This document shows positions 57,254 to 64,000 of a stretch of DNA of 64,000 nt, one piece after another; position 1 is the first letter of the stretch, and every line of letters starts with the position of its first letter. The DNA comes from G965207045 sp965207045. GTDB taxonomy: Bacteria; Pseudomonadota; Alphaproteobacteria; Rickettsiales; Anaplasmataceae. Made by a program: the position numbers and the translations under genes. The notes beneath the pieces were generated by a model that worked only from the letters and a program-made list of their open reading frames with translations, was not told where the DNA came from and searched no databases. The stretch covers positions 930,001 through 994,000 of the forward strand of contig OZ242261.1 of assembly GCA_965207045.1 (NCBI GenBank), in the 5' to 3' direction.

Positions 57254-58455
57254 GATATCAATATACTTAACGGATTTTCTAAGTAACTCTTAATTTTATT
57301 CAGGAATTTAGCAGCCAAAACGCCATCAACTACCCTGTGATCAACAGAAAGCGTCATAGTAACCATAACCGCTATTTTCATTTTTCCATTTCTCACAATA
57401 ACTCTTTGTTCCGCAGCACCTACAGCTAAAATACTAGATTGAGGAGGATTAATAATAGCAAGAAAATCCCTTATACCAAACATTCCCAAATTTGAAACAG
57501 TAATTCCTCCTCCTTGATATTCATCACTCGATAGGGTACCTATTTTTGCCCTTTGTGCCAAAGATTTAATCTCAGAAGAAACTGCTTTTAATGATTTCGT
57601 ATTACACTCTCTAATTATAGGGGTGATAAGACCCTCTTCCAAAGAAACAGCTACAGCAACATCAACAGTGGCATAATGTTCGATCTTATCCCCTAGCCAA
57701 GAGGAATTAGCCTCAGGAAAATCTTGTAGTGCCAACGCTGTAGCTTTAACAAAAAAATCATTCACTGTAATTTTTCCGCCTTCTTCATTAATTTGCTTCC
57801 TTATTTCAGCCAGCTTATCCAGATTACACTCAACAGTAAGATAAAAATGGGGTATACTCTGTTTCGACTCTACAAGCCTTTCAGCAATAACACCGCGTAT
57901 AGTAGAAATTTCAGAATAAGAATTACCTATAACAGCTTCTGTTGTAGCACCACATACCTCGTCATAATCTAATACATCAGCCTTAACAATACGGCCATAA
58001 GGACCACTACCTGTCTTTATTTTTTCAAGGTCTATATTTTTTTCTTTAGCAATGCGTCTTGCAAGTGGGCTAGCTTTTATCCTCTCTTTTGTAGCTCTGA
58101 CTTCTAATTTTGTTTCTTCATCTGATTTTTCTTTTATTTCTTCTTTTTTATCAGGAACCGTATCATGTCTGACATTAGTTCCTAAAATATCTTCCATATC
58201 ACTTTCTGTCTCCCCATCTAATAAGATTATAGACAAAGGAGAGTTAACAGCAACATCAGCAGTACCTTCTTCCACCAAAATTTTACCTATTGTTCCTTCT
58301 TCAAAACTCTCGATTTCCATAGTCGCTTTATCAGTTTCAACTTCAGCTATGACTGTACCTATATCAACCTTATCACCTGCTTTCACACTCCACTTGACTA
58401 ATTTACCTTTAGTCATAGTAGGTGACAAAGCTGGCATTAAAACTTGAACTGGCAT
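57250..58455 (-). CDS. pdhC: Pyruvate dehydrogenase E2, dihydrolipoamide acetyltransferase
   Basis: A 401-residue E2 core protein of the pyruvate dehydrogenase complex. One lipoyl domain (residues 1-80) with the lipoylated Lys in VETDKATMEIES, a Glu/Lys-rich linker, a subunit-binding domain (ASPLARRIAKEKNIDLEKI) and the catalytic domain ending in SVDHRVVDGVLAAKFL with the HxxxDG motif. The ATG at 58455 is chosen because homologues begin MPVQVLMPALSPTM; the frame is open for 33 codons upstream without a better start. It overlaps dut by 4 bp. No other pdh gene is in the window. Confidence 0.95.
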   Translation of the reverse strand: MPVQVLMPALSPTMTKGKLVKWSVKAGDKVDIGTVIAEVETDKATMEIESFEEGTIGKILVEEGTADVAVNSPLSIILLDGETESDMEDILGTNVRHDTVPDKKEEIKEKSDEETKLEVRATKERIKASPLARRIAKEKNIDLEKIKTGSGPYGRIVKADVLDYDEVCGATTEAVIGNSYSEISTIRGVIAERLVESKQSIPHFYLTVECNLDKLAEIRKQINEEGGKITVNDFFVKATALALQDFPEANSSWLGDKIEHYATVDVAVAVSLEEGLITPIIRECNTKSLKAVSSEIKSLAQRAKIGTLSSDEYQGGGITVSNLGMFGIRDFLAIINPPQSSILAVGAAEQRVIVRNGKMKIAVMVTMTLSVDHRVVDGVLAAKFLNKIKSYLENPLSILIS

Positions 58456-58605
58456 TCGATTATTAATAAAAACTATTCCTGTAAATACGTAATCTATCTG
58501 CATTGAATGCATTTCGTCAATTGCTATCTGTAAAGATTTTCTTAATTTCACCAATAAATTTTTCGTGACAATTACATTAGATAACTAAAATATACAAAAA
58601 GAATA

Positions 58606-58634
58606 TTGATTATACGAATCATTAACAATATAAT
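58606..58634 (+). promoter_or_regulatory. Promoter of the second ankyrin gene
   Basis: TTGATT at 58606-58611, a 17-nt spacer, TATAAT at 58629-58634, about 30 nt before the ATG at 58664. The leading TTGATTAT and the spacing match the promoter of the ankyrin gene at 1302. Confidence 0.65.
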
Positions 58635-58663
58635 TATTTTAGATACATTTCATTAAATATCAT

Positions 58664-59767
58664 ATGCATCTTAAATTACAAAGATTACTATCAGAAGCAA
58701 TTGAAGAGGATAATTACGACAAAGTGAAAGAATCTCTGGAAAAACATGATATAGATTATCAAGCAGGAGATTTTTTAGTACAAGCTGTGAACAAAGATAG
58801 CCCAAAAATTGCTAACCTAATCTTTAAGAGAATGACAGAAGAATATAAAAATAGCGATAGAATACTTCATTGGATATTTTGTCAATATACACAAAATGAT
58901 CAACAAAATTTAAAAGATTTTCTGAATAACATAATAATTAATCAGAAGAATTATGAGGATATAGCTCAACATATATTAAGTAAGCAAGGTGAATATATTG
59001 TAAATAGCAAAAAGAATGCAACAGGAGCTGATATTCCTATTTTACATTTTGTAATAATGAATAATGATTTAGCTGTAATAAAGGAATTTATCCAGTGTGC
59101 AACAAGCAAAGAAGTACTAGAAAAAGTTGCAAATTATAATTGTTGTTACTCGAAGTATCATACAAAACGTGCTCACACACCACTCATTACAGCAACAGAA
59201 ATGGGAAATATTCAAATTATGAAAGCTTTGCATAAAGCAGGTGTAAATTTGTATGAAGAGATAGGCGGAATAAGCGCTTATGATATGGCAACAAGGCATC
59301 CAAACCCAGATGTACGAATGGCCTTCCTCTCTGACGAGGGAAAGAAATATATTTCTAATGAGATTAAGGTGCAAAACTTAGAAGAAAAAAATCGACAAAT
59401 AAAAATAGAAAATAGTGAATTAAAGGAAAATTGTGAAACACTAAAACATGACAATGCTCTACTACAAGGTGAAATTTCTGCACTTAGAAGTTTAATGGGA
59501 CTTCAACCAAGAACACAGCAGCAGCAAAGCAATAATGAACAGCCTGGATTCTCAAATGCACTGACGCAAAAAGAGAATTATGAGAATGTTGAAATCGAGA
59601 CTGCAATACACAATAGTAGGCAACAAGTCCTTCCATCTGAATTTGTTGGGGAAGCAGCAGCAAGACCACTAGGATTTCCTCCTGCTTACCAGGTTAATGA
59701 TCCTTATCCTCAATCTTTGCCTGAATCAGAAAGAGACACCAGACAACATCATAATAGTAGTAGATAA
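58664..59767 (+). CDS. Ankyrin-type protein with coiled coil and PPAY motif, putative effector
   Basis: A 367-residue protein. The first 230 residues are helical repeats with degenerate ankyrin units; the clearest is HTPLITATEMGNIQIMKALHKAGVN near residue 170. Residues about 232-280 form a coiled coil (VQNLEEKNRQIKIENSELKE). The C-terminal 85 residues are Gln/Pro/Asn-rich and disordered-looking and carry PPAY at residues 339-342, a WW-domain binding motif, before a basic end (TRQHHNSSR). There is no signal peptide. The combination fits a protein acting inside a host cell; secretion and partners are inference. It has its own promoter at 58606. Confidence 0.75.
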   Translation: MHLKLQRLLSEAIEEDNYDKVKESLEKHDIDYQAGDFLVQAVNKDSPKIANLIFKRMTEEYKNSDRILHWIFCQYTQNDQQNLKDFLNNIIINQKNYEDIAQHILSKQGEYIVNSKKNATGADIPILHFVIMNNDLAVIKEFIQCATSKEVLEKVANYNCCYSKYHTKRAHTPLITATEMGNIQIMKALHKAGVNLYEEIGGISAYDMATRHPNPDVRMAFLSDEGKKYISNEIKVQNLEEKNRQIKIENSELKENCETLKHDNALLQGEISALRSLMGLQPRTQQQQSNNEQPGFSNALTQKENYENVEIETAIHNSRQQVLPSEFVGEAAARPLGFPPAYQVNDPYPQSLPESERDTRQHHNSSR

Positions 59768-60067
59768 AGAAGAGTAAAATTGAACTTTGTCATAGTACAA
59801 ATAGCAAATTTTTATTTATTATTACTGGATAAAATAAAGCAAAGTGTGTGTTCTTGTGCTGCGGTGCATTTACACGAAACTGGTTAGGTTATAACTCTGT
59901 GATAGATTTTACGTTACTTAGAAGCTTAGTAAATAAGCAAGTATTTACTATTTTACTAATTTGTTTATCTCATTCATGGAATTGATAATCTTTCACAAAA
60001 ATAACTATCCTCAAAAAATAGAACTGTAATGCATATTATAGTAGTATAGTAGCTGTTCGTTGTAGAT

Positions 60068-60775
60068 ATGTTAAGGTTACAATTTTTTTTCAAAAAATTA
60101 TGTAAATACAATATACACACACTTCTTATCGTCGTGTTGTGCCTAACAATTATCTACCACTACACTAAGAACATCTCATTACCTATAACAAGCATAGAGA
60201 TAATTGGCAACAACAATTTTACAGCAGCTCAACTTGATTTACCTGCTCTAGGAGAAAACCTTATTGTAATTTCGCTTGAGAAGATATATAAACAAATTTC
60301 TTCAGATAAGTGGGTAAAGTCCGCTATAGTGAAAAAAATTTTTCCTTATCAGATCAAAATAATAATTGAAGAATATAAACCTTTTGCTATTTGGAACGAT
60401 ATTTTTTTAATTGATAAAGAAGGACATACTATTACTGAATCTACAAACAAAAATAATTTGTTATCAGTCCATGGTAAAGAGGCTAACTTAAACTTCTATC
60501 ACTTCATGCAAGATCTGAATTTAGAGCTCAACATAACTAAGATAAAAGCTTTGGAATACATAAATACACGCAGGTGGAATATAATTTTTTATACAGATTT
60601 GAAGGTAAAGTTGCCAGAAAATAATGCAAAACAAGTATGGAAAAAAGCTTTGGAAATAATCGATAGATACAGCTTACTAGAAAATAACATCGCAACACTA
60701 GATATGAGAAACACAGACAAGATTTTTATCAATAAATTTCCTTTAAACTCTTCAAAGATAAACAAGCACGGCTAA
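60068..60775 (+). CDS. ftsQ: Cell division protein FtsQ
   Basis: A 235-residue bitopic division protein linking early and late divisome parts. A cytoplasmic N-terminus, one membrane helix (TLLIVVLCLTIIYHYT), the POTRA domain ITSIEIIGNNNFTAAQLDL, and the beta domain with WVKSAIVKKIFPYQIKIIIEEYKPFAIW are all present. It stands alone, not in the usual mur-fts cluster. Its 3' end overlaps the convergent GTA protease gene by 47 bp. Confidence 0.88.
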   Translation: MLRLQFFFKKLCKYNIHTLLIVVLCLTIIYHYTKNISLPITSIEIIGNNNFTAAQLDLPALGENLIVISLEKIYKQISSDKWVKSAIVKKIFPYQIKIIIEEYKPFAIWNDIFLIDKEGHTITESTNKNNLLSVHGKEANLNFYHFMQDLNLELNITKIKALEYINTRRWNIIFYTDLKVKLPENNAKQVWKKALEIIDRYSLLENNIATLDMRNTDKIFINKFPLNSSKINKHG

Positions 60776-61229
60776 GAGCTAAACATAATGATTTATACGA
60801 GCCTACAATTGCAAAACTATTTGCTGGAAACGTAACTAAACTTATTTCCCAAAGATCAATTTTTTCAACTCTCCTAATTCCTGTTTTACTATCAGTCGAA
60901 TGCGATTTAACTACATATCCTATTGATAAACCATTCACAACATCTGATTTCAACAAAGAATATGCTTCTCGTCCTTGCTGAATATCTAGAATCAGTTGAG
61001 CTTTCACATAAAGACCATTATTATCCTCATATAAATGCAGAATCTTACCGATTGGCATATCTTGGTTATGTTGCCAGAGCAATTTTATTTTTTTAGTCAC
61101 ATTACCTTGAAAAGCTCCTGGTAAAATTACATCCTGCATGTCATCAATAACATTAAAAACACTAGCATAACCCTCAAACACTCCATCATCATGAATTGAT
61201 TTTATCTCTAACGAATAATCAGCTAACAC
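60729..61229 (-). CDS. HK97-family prohead protease, GTA/phage relic
   Basis: A 166-residue protease of the U35 family, which in phages and gene transfer agents (orfg4) trims the capsid during head assembly. FEGYASVFNVIDDMQDVILPGAF, the catalytic-His segment LLWQHNQDMPIGK and the Ser segment VVNGLSIGYVV followed by DLWEISLVTFPAN are all present. It is complete, yet no capsid or portal gene is adjacent. With the DUF2460 gene at 41608 it shows a dispersed set of GTA-type genes. The last 47 bp lie antisense to the end of ftsQ. Confidence 0.9.
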   Translation of the reverse strand: MLADYSLEIKSIHDDGVFEGYASVFNVIDDMQDVILPGAFQGNVTKKIKLLWQHNQDMPIGKILHLYEDNNGLYVKAQLILDIQQGREAYSLLKSDVVNGLSIGYVVKSHSTDSKTGIRRVEKIDLWEISLVTFPANSFAIVGSYKSLCLALSRACLSLKSLKEIY

Positions 61230-61303
61230 ATTTAACCCCGCAAAATGAAAGCTTTATTCTATAACAATGCTTACACACATAGGAAGGAATATCTAATTAA
61301 TTC

Positions 61304-62578
61304 TCACTGTAGATAGCAAATCTCGTCAGATTTTACAGGATAATCTCGGCCGAATTTGTTAAGTAATTCCTTAGCAGAAACATCAGAATCAAATCTTGTT
61401 GCAACATCGCATGAAGAAAACCTACTTTTTTCCAGTGGTATATCTTCTCCTCTTACTTTCTTAGAGCCCATATGTTTTATGTGTGTATTACCTTTCTTAT
61501 CAATAGGCGCAGGTGACTTCAAACCAGAAATACAGCCAATAAATTTAGAGATATTCTTTCTGGCCTTCTCAGCTTCTTCTTGAGAAATCATATTATTCTC
61601 AATTGCAGTATTTATAAACGAACTGCTCGCTATAGGAACTAAATCACTTGATAATTTATCAAATTTAATTATTTTCTCATGTAGTAGCATTGAGTAAGCC
61701 GTACTAGAATCAAGTTGATTACCAAAAAATAGTGGTTCAAATACGTACTTAATAGCTTCTGCAAAGAAAGTGTTATCAATTGATGCTATAAATGAATTAA
61801 CAGGTAACTGATACAAGACAGGTTCTACTCCACATTCTTGTATACAGCGCATAAGGATTGCATCCGCTTTTATATTTTTTTGTTGTAATGAATCCTCCCC
61901 AGCAGCAATCTTCTTCATCTCCTCTCCATTAAACGCTTCTTGCCACTTAAAGAAACAAGCTTGAGGAACATAATAATCAATCCTTGTATGACTAAAATTG
62001 CTTTCAGCACAAAACCCCAATTGAGTAAAAACAAATTCCTCTGGGATACTATCTGGTGAGTAATCCACATCAAGAACAATTGCCTTAGGATATTTTGATA
62101 ATATAAGCAGATCTATATAATCACTCTCCAAAGCAAGATTATAAAATTTACCGTCTGACGACTCGACAAACATAGCTAAATTATTGCAATTTTTTAACCC
62201 TTTCTCAACATATTTACCCATGGCATCATATTGTTCTCTCAAACCATCTAACCTTTCTAACTCCTTCTCGCTAAACACCTCTCTTATATCAACAATGTGT
62301 AAGTTTTTAGGTATTTGTTCTCCTTTCGGTGTGAAAAATCTCATATCTTTCATAGCAAGTATCTGTTCGGGAGAAAGTGTTTTGCTGTCATAAAAAAAAT
62401 AAATATCATTGTCAAACTTCACTGCAAAGTCGTAAATATTTTGTCGAATAAGATGATCCTTAGAATTAGGAACAGAATGTAATCCTTCTTCCAAGTCAAT
62501 ACCCATTGTTAACCATACAAAGAAGATAGGTGCTCCTTCCAATAATTTTCTTTTTGTATTTTTAATTACCGTTGGCAT
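61304..62578 (-). CDS. Putative TcdA/TcdB-like glycosyltransferase (DXD), candidate effector
   Basis: A 424-residue protein with no signal peptide. The N-terminus GAPIFFVWLTMG near residue 15, then IYFFYDSKTLSPEQILAMKD near residue 60, then ALESDYIDLLILSKYPKAIV leading into LDVDYSP (DXD at about 170-172) reproduce the order seen in the glycosyltransferase domain of large clostridial toxins and related bacterial effectors (PKxIHFVWIG, LWYDS, SDxxRxxxLxxxGGxYLDVD). The Arg of the SDxxR motif is not conserved. DXD residues would bind a metal and a UDP-sugar. The target is unknown. Either the ATG at 62578 or that at 62593 could be the start. Confidence 0.55.
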   Translation of the reverse strand: MPTVIKNTKRKLLEGAPIFFVWLTMGIDLEEGLHSVPNSKDHLIRQNIYDFAVKFDNDIYFFYDSKTLSPEQILAMKDMRFFTPKGEQIPKNLHIVDIREVFSEKELERLDGLREQYDAMGKYVEKGLKNCNNLAMFVESSDGKFYNLALESDYIDLLILSKYPKAIVLDVDYSPDSIPEEFVFTQLGFCAESNFSHTRIDYYVPQACFFKWQEAFNGEEMKKIAAGEDSLQQKNIKADAILMRCIQECGVEPVLYQLPVNSFIASIDNTFFAEAIKYVFEPLFFGNQLDSSTAYSMLLHEKIIKFDKLSSDLVPIASSSFINTAIENNMISQEEAEKARKNISKFIGCISGLKSPAPIDKKGNTHIKHMGSKKVRGEDIPLEKSRFSSCDVATRFDSDVSAKELLNKFGRDYPVKSDEICYLQ

Positions 62579-62670
62579 ATTAATTATGTACATATAATTT
62601 CCAGTATTAAAAATAACAAAAACTATACTTCATATCAACATACGCATTCTTCTTGTAATGGTTTCCAGAC

Positions 62671-62744
62671 TGATTCCGATGCGATTCGAACGCATGACCT
62701 ACAGATTAGGAATCTGTCGCTCTATCCTGCTGAGCTACGGAACC
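62671..62744 (-). tRNA. tRNA-Arg (CCT anticodon)
   Basis: On the minus strand the acceptor GGTTCCG pairs with CGGAATC (one G-T pair), discriminator A. D arm GCTC/GAGC, anticodon stem ACAGA/TCTGT with loop TTCCTAA (anticodon CCT), T arm ATGCG-TTCGAAT-CGCAT. No CCA is encoded. The length is 74 nt. Confidence 0.95.
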
Positions 62745-62808
62745 AATAAGTTTGCAATTTTATCAAGATAATAAAAAGTATGCAATAACTGATGCATCAT
62801 ATTAGGCG

Positions 62809-63252
62809 CTATGCTTTCAGAATACGCCCTTTTTCCCTCTCCCAATCTCGCTTTTTTATTGCTTCTCTTTTATCATGCTTTTTTTTACCTTTTGCTAACC
62901 CAATTTCTATCTTTACTTTCCCCTTATCATTAAAGTAGATAGAAAGTGGAACTATAGTTGCATGATCTTTTTTTATATAACCTGTAATCTTATTAATTTC
63001 CCTTTTATGCAAAAGTAGTTTTTTTAAACGTTTTGGATCATGATTAAATCTGTTTGCACTACTATATTCAACAACATGGAGATTTTGTACCCACATTTCA
63101 CCTAATTTTTCAAAAACATAAGCTTCAGCTAAAGAAACTTTATTTTTACGTAGAGATTTAACTTCAGTACCAACCAATACAATACCAACCTCTAATGAAG
63201 TTGATATAAAAAAATTATATTTAGCTTTTCTGTTTTCCGAAATTAGAATCAT
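62809..63252 (-). CDS. smpB: SsrA-binding protein SmpB
   Basis: A 147-residue partner of tmRNA in ribosome rescue. MILISENRKAKYNFFISTSLEVGIVLVGTEVKSLRKNK is the canonical start; HDPKRLKKLLLHKREI and LAKGKKKHDKREAIKKRDWERE are the conserved middle and tail. The ATG at 63252 is chosen by homology; the frame is open upstream to 63426 but with unrelated sequence running antisense to the patatin gene. No tmRNA gene was recognised in this window. Confidence 0.94.
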   Translation of the reverse strand: MILISENRKAKYNFFISTSLEVGIVLVGTEVKSLRKNKVSLAEAYVFEKLGEMWVQNLHVVEYSSANRFNHDPKRLKKLLLHKREINKITGYIKKDHATIVPLSIYFNDKGKVKIEIGLAKGKKKHDKREAIKKRDWEREKGRILKA

Positions 63253-63306
63253 AATAACAATGCTTAATTTCCTTAAATAAGACAATAAATTTCCGCTTAA
63301 ATCAAC

Positions 63307-63335
63307 TTGATTATCTTCTGTATAAGTTATACAAT
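63307..63335 (+). promoter_or_regulatory. Promoter of the patatin-like gene
   Basis: TTGATT at 63307-63312, a 17-nt spacer, TACAAT at 63330-63335, 30 nt before the ATG at 63366. It begins TTGATTAT like the promoters at 1241, 40542 and 58606. Confidence 0.55.
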
Positions 63336-63365
63336 TATCAAATAACGCTAAAAAATTAAATAAAA

Positions 63366-64000
63366 ATGTACAAAAATTTAGTCTTTGCAGGAGGAGGAGT
63401 GAAAAGCTACGCTTATCTGGGTGCACTTAAAGTGTTAGAAGAAAATGGGACCTTAGCAAACATAGAAAATGTTGCCGGATCCTCTGCTGGTTCTTTGTAT
63501 GCTATATTTGTAGGACTAAATTTTTCTGTTCAAGAGATACAGCAAGCTATTGATGCACTAGACACAAGCAAAGAAATAGCAACATCTAGCCAATATGAAC
63601 GCATGGAAAGATTCTTCACAAAATATGGGCTGTATACTGGAGATCAAAATGTAGAGATACTGTCACAAATAATAGAAAAGAAAACAGGATGTAGAGATAT
63701 TACTTTCAGAGATATTCATGACACAGCAAGCGTAAATGACTACAAAAATATGTATATGACTACAGTAGACTTATCAGAAAATAAACTTATCATTCTTTCT
63801 TATGAAACCACACCAGATATGAAATTAGTAGATGCGGTCCGTGCTAGTGCGAGCTACCCGATAATGTATACACCATTCATAGATCAAGAAAGCCATTATT
63901 ATGTTGATGGGGGACTACTAAACAACTATCCTATTAATTTATTTAGCCAAGAAATAGAAAATACATGTATATACAATCCTGAAACTTTAGGAATTTTTTT
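63366..64000 (+). CDS. Patatin-like phospholipase, 3'-truncated by window edge
   Basis: The first 211 codons of a patatin-family lipid acyl hydrolase. The oxyanion loop FAGGGVKSYAYLGALKVLEE starts at residue 6, the nucleophile Ser is in AGSSAGSLYA (GxSxG), and the Asp of the Ser-Asp dyad is in YVDGGLLNNYP. So the catalytic part is complete, and only the C-terminus lies outside. No signal peptide is present. Patatins of Rickettsiales and Legionella act on host membranes, but a housekeeping lipase is possible. It is divergent from smpB and has its own promoter. Confidence 0.88.
   Translation, partial: MYKNLVFAGGGVKSYAYLGALKVLEENGTLANIENVAGSSAGSLYAIFVGLNFSVQEIQQAIDALDTSKEIATSSQYERMERFFTKYGLYTGDQNVEILSQIIEKKTGCRDITFRDIHDTASVNDYKNMYMTTVDLSENKLIILSYETTPDMKLVDAVRASASYPIMYTPFIDQESHYYVDGGLLNNYPINLFSQEIENTCIYNPETLGIF

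Noticed and set aside
58456..58554. 33-codon N-terminal extension of PdhC
   Set aside because: Homologues start at MPVQVLMPALSPTM; the upstream residues match nothing and have no ribosome-binding site.
63253..63426. 58-codon N-terminal extension of SmpB
   Set aside because: The extension is unrelated to SmpB homologues and runs antisense to the start of the patatin gene; the ATG at 63252 fits the family.

Overview
The window is an AT-rich, loosely packed alphaproteobacterial chromosome segment. Its protein families point to Anaplasmataceae, most like Ehrlichia or a close relative such as Neoehrlichia. The reasons are ankyrin-repeat proteins, a mucin-like tandem-repeat surface protein, scattered gene transfer agent (GTA) relics, long non-coding or decayed stretches, and many short tandem duplications that include the 5' ends of genes. 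That last habit is described for Ehrlichia ruminantium; the species call is inference only.

Layout. 1-13.2 kb: the end of ftsI, tRNA-Thr, an ankyrin protein, tatA with an iron-type ABC ATPase, tRNA-Arg(ACG), recO, a secreted TIMP/NTR-like protein, a small ORF behind a consensus promoter, xerC, ispH, a VanX-like dipeptidase, pncC and gltX. 13.3-25.9 kb: an unknown 525-residue protein, bamA-rseP, a duplicated divergent promoter region, the 1307-residue repeat protein, metK-dapF and fabG. 27.2-34.9 kb: an MrpD/NuoN-like membrane protein, ffh, dnaJ, der and two membrane-anchored unknowns. 36.4-42.2 kb: initiator tRNA, ddl, a decayed gene, argS, a HAD-like putative effector and a GTA gene. 42.3-52.2 kb: trkH, then a tight leftward cluster (AsmA-like, DAHP synthase joined to a dioxygenase-like domain, terC, yihY), purD, bamD and infA. 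52.4-64 kb: a coiled-coil membrane protein with a triplicated 5' end and a decayed relative, pdhC-dut-thiF, a second ankyrin protein, ftsQ, a GTA/HK97 protease, a TcdA/TcdB-like putative glycosyltransferase, tRNA-Arg(CCT), smpB and the start of a patatin-like phospholipase.

How the genes fit together. FtsI, FtsQ, Ddl, DapF, the VanX-like dipeptidase and IspH suggest retained capacity to make and process some peptidoglycan-like material. BamA, BamD, RseP and the AsmA-like protein serve the outer membrane. TatA, Ffh, DnaJ, SmpB, the aminoacyl-tRNA synthetases and IF-1 are core machinery. A second layer looks host-directed: two ankyrin proteins (one with a PPAY motif and coiled coil), a HAD-like protein with Arg/Ser-rich repeats, a DXD glycosyltransferase candidate, a patatin-like lipase and the mucin-like protein. 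Four of these (both ankyrin genes, the HAD gene and the patatin gene) have the same promoter layout: the 8-mer TTGATTAT at the -35 position and a TAnAnT -10 box with a 17-nt spacer. All assignments were made by reading the sequence; no database search was run.
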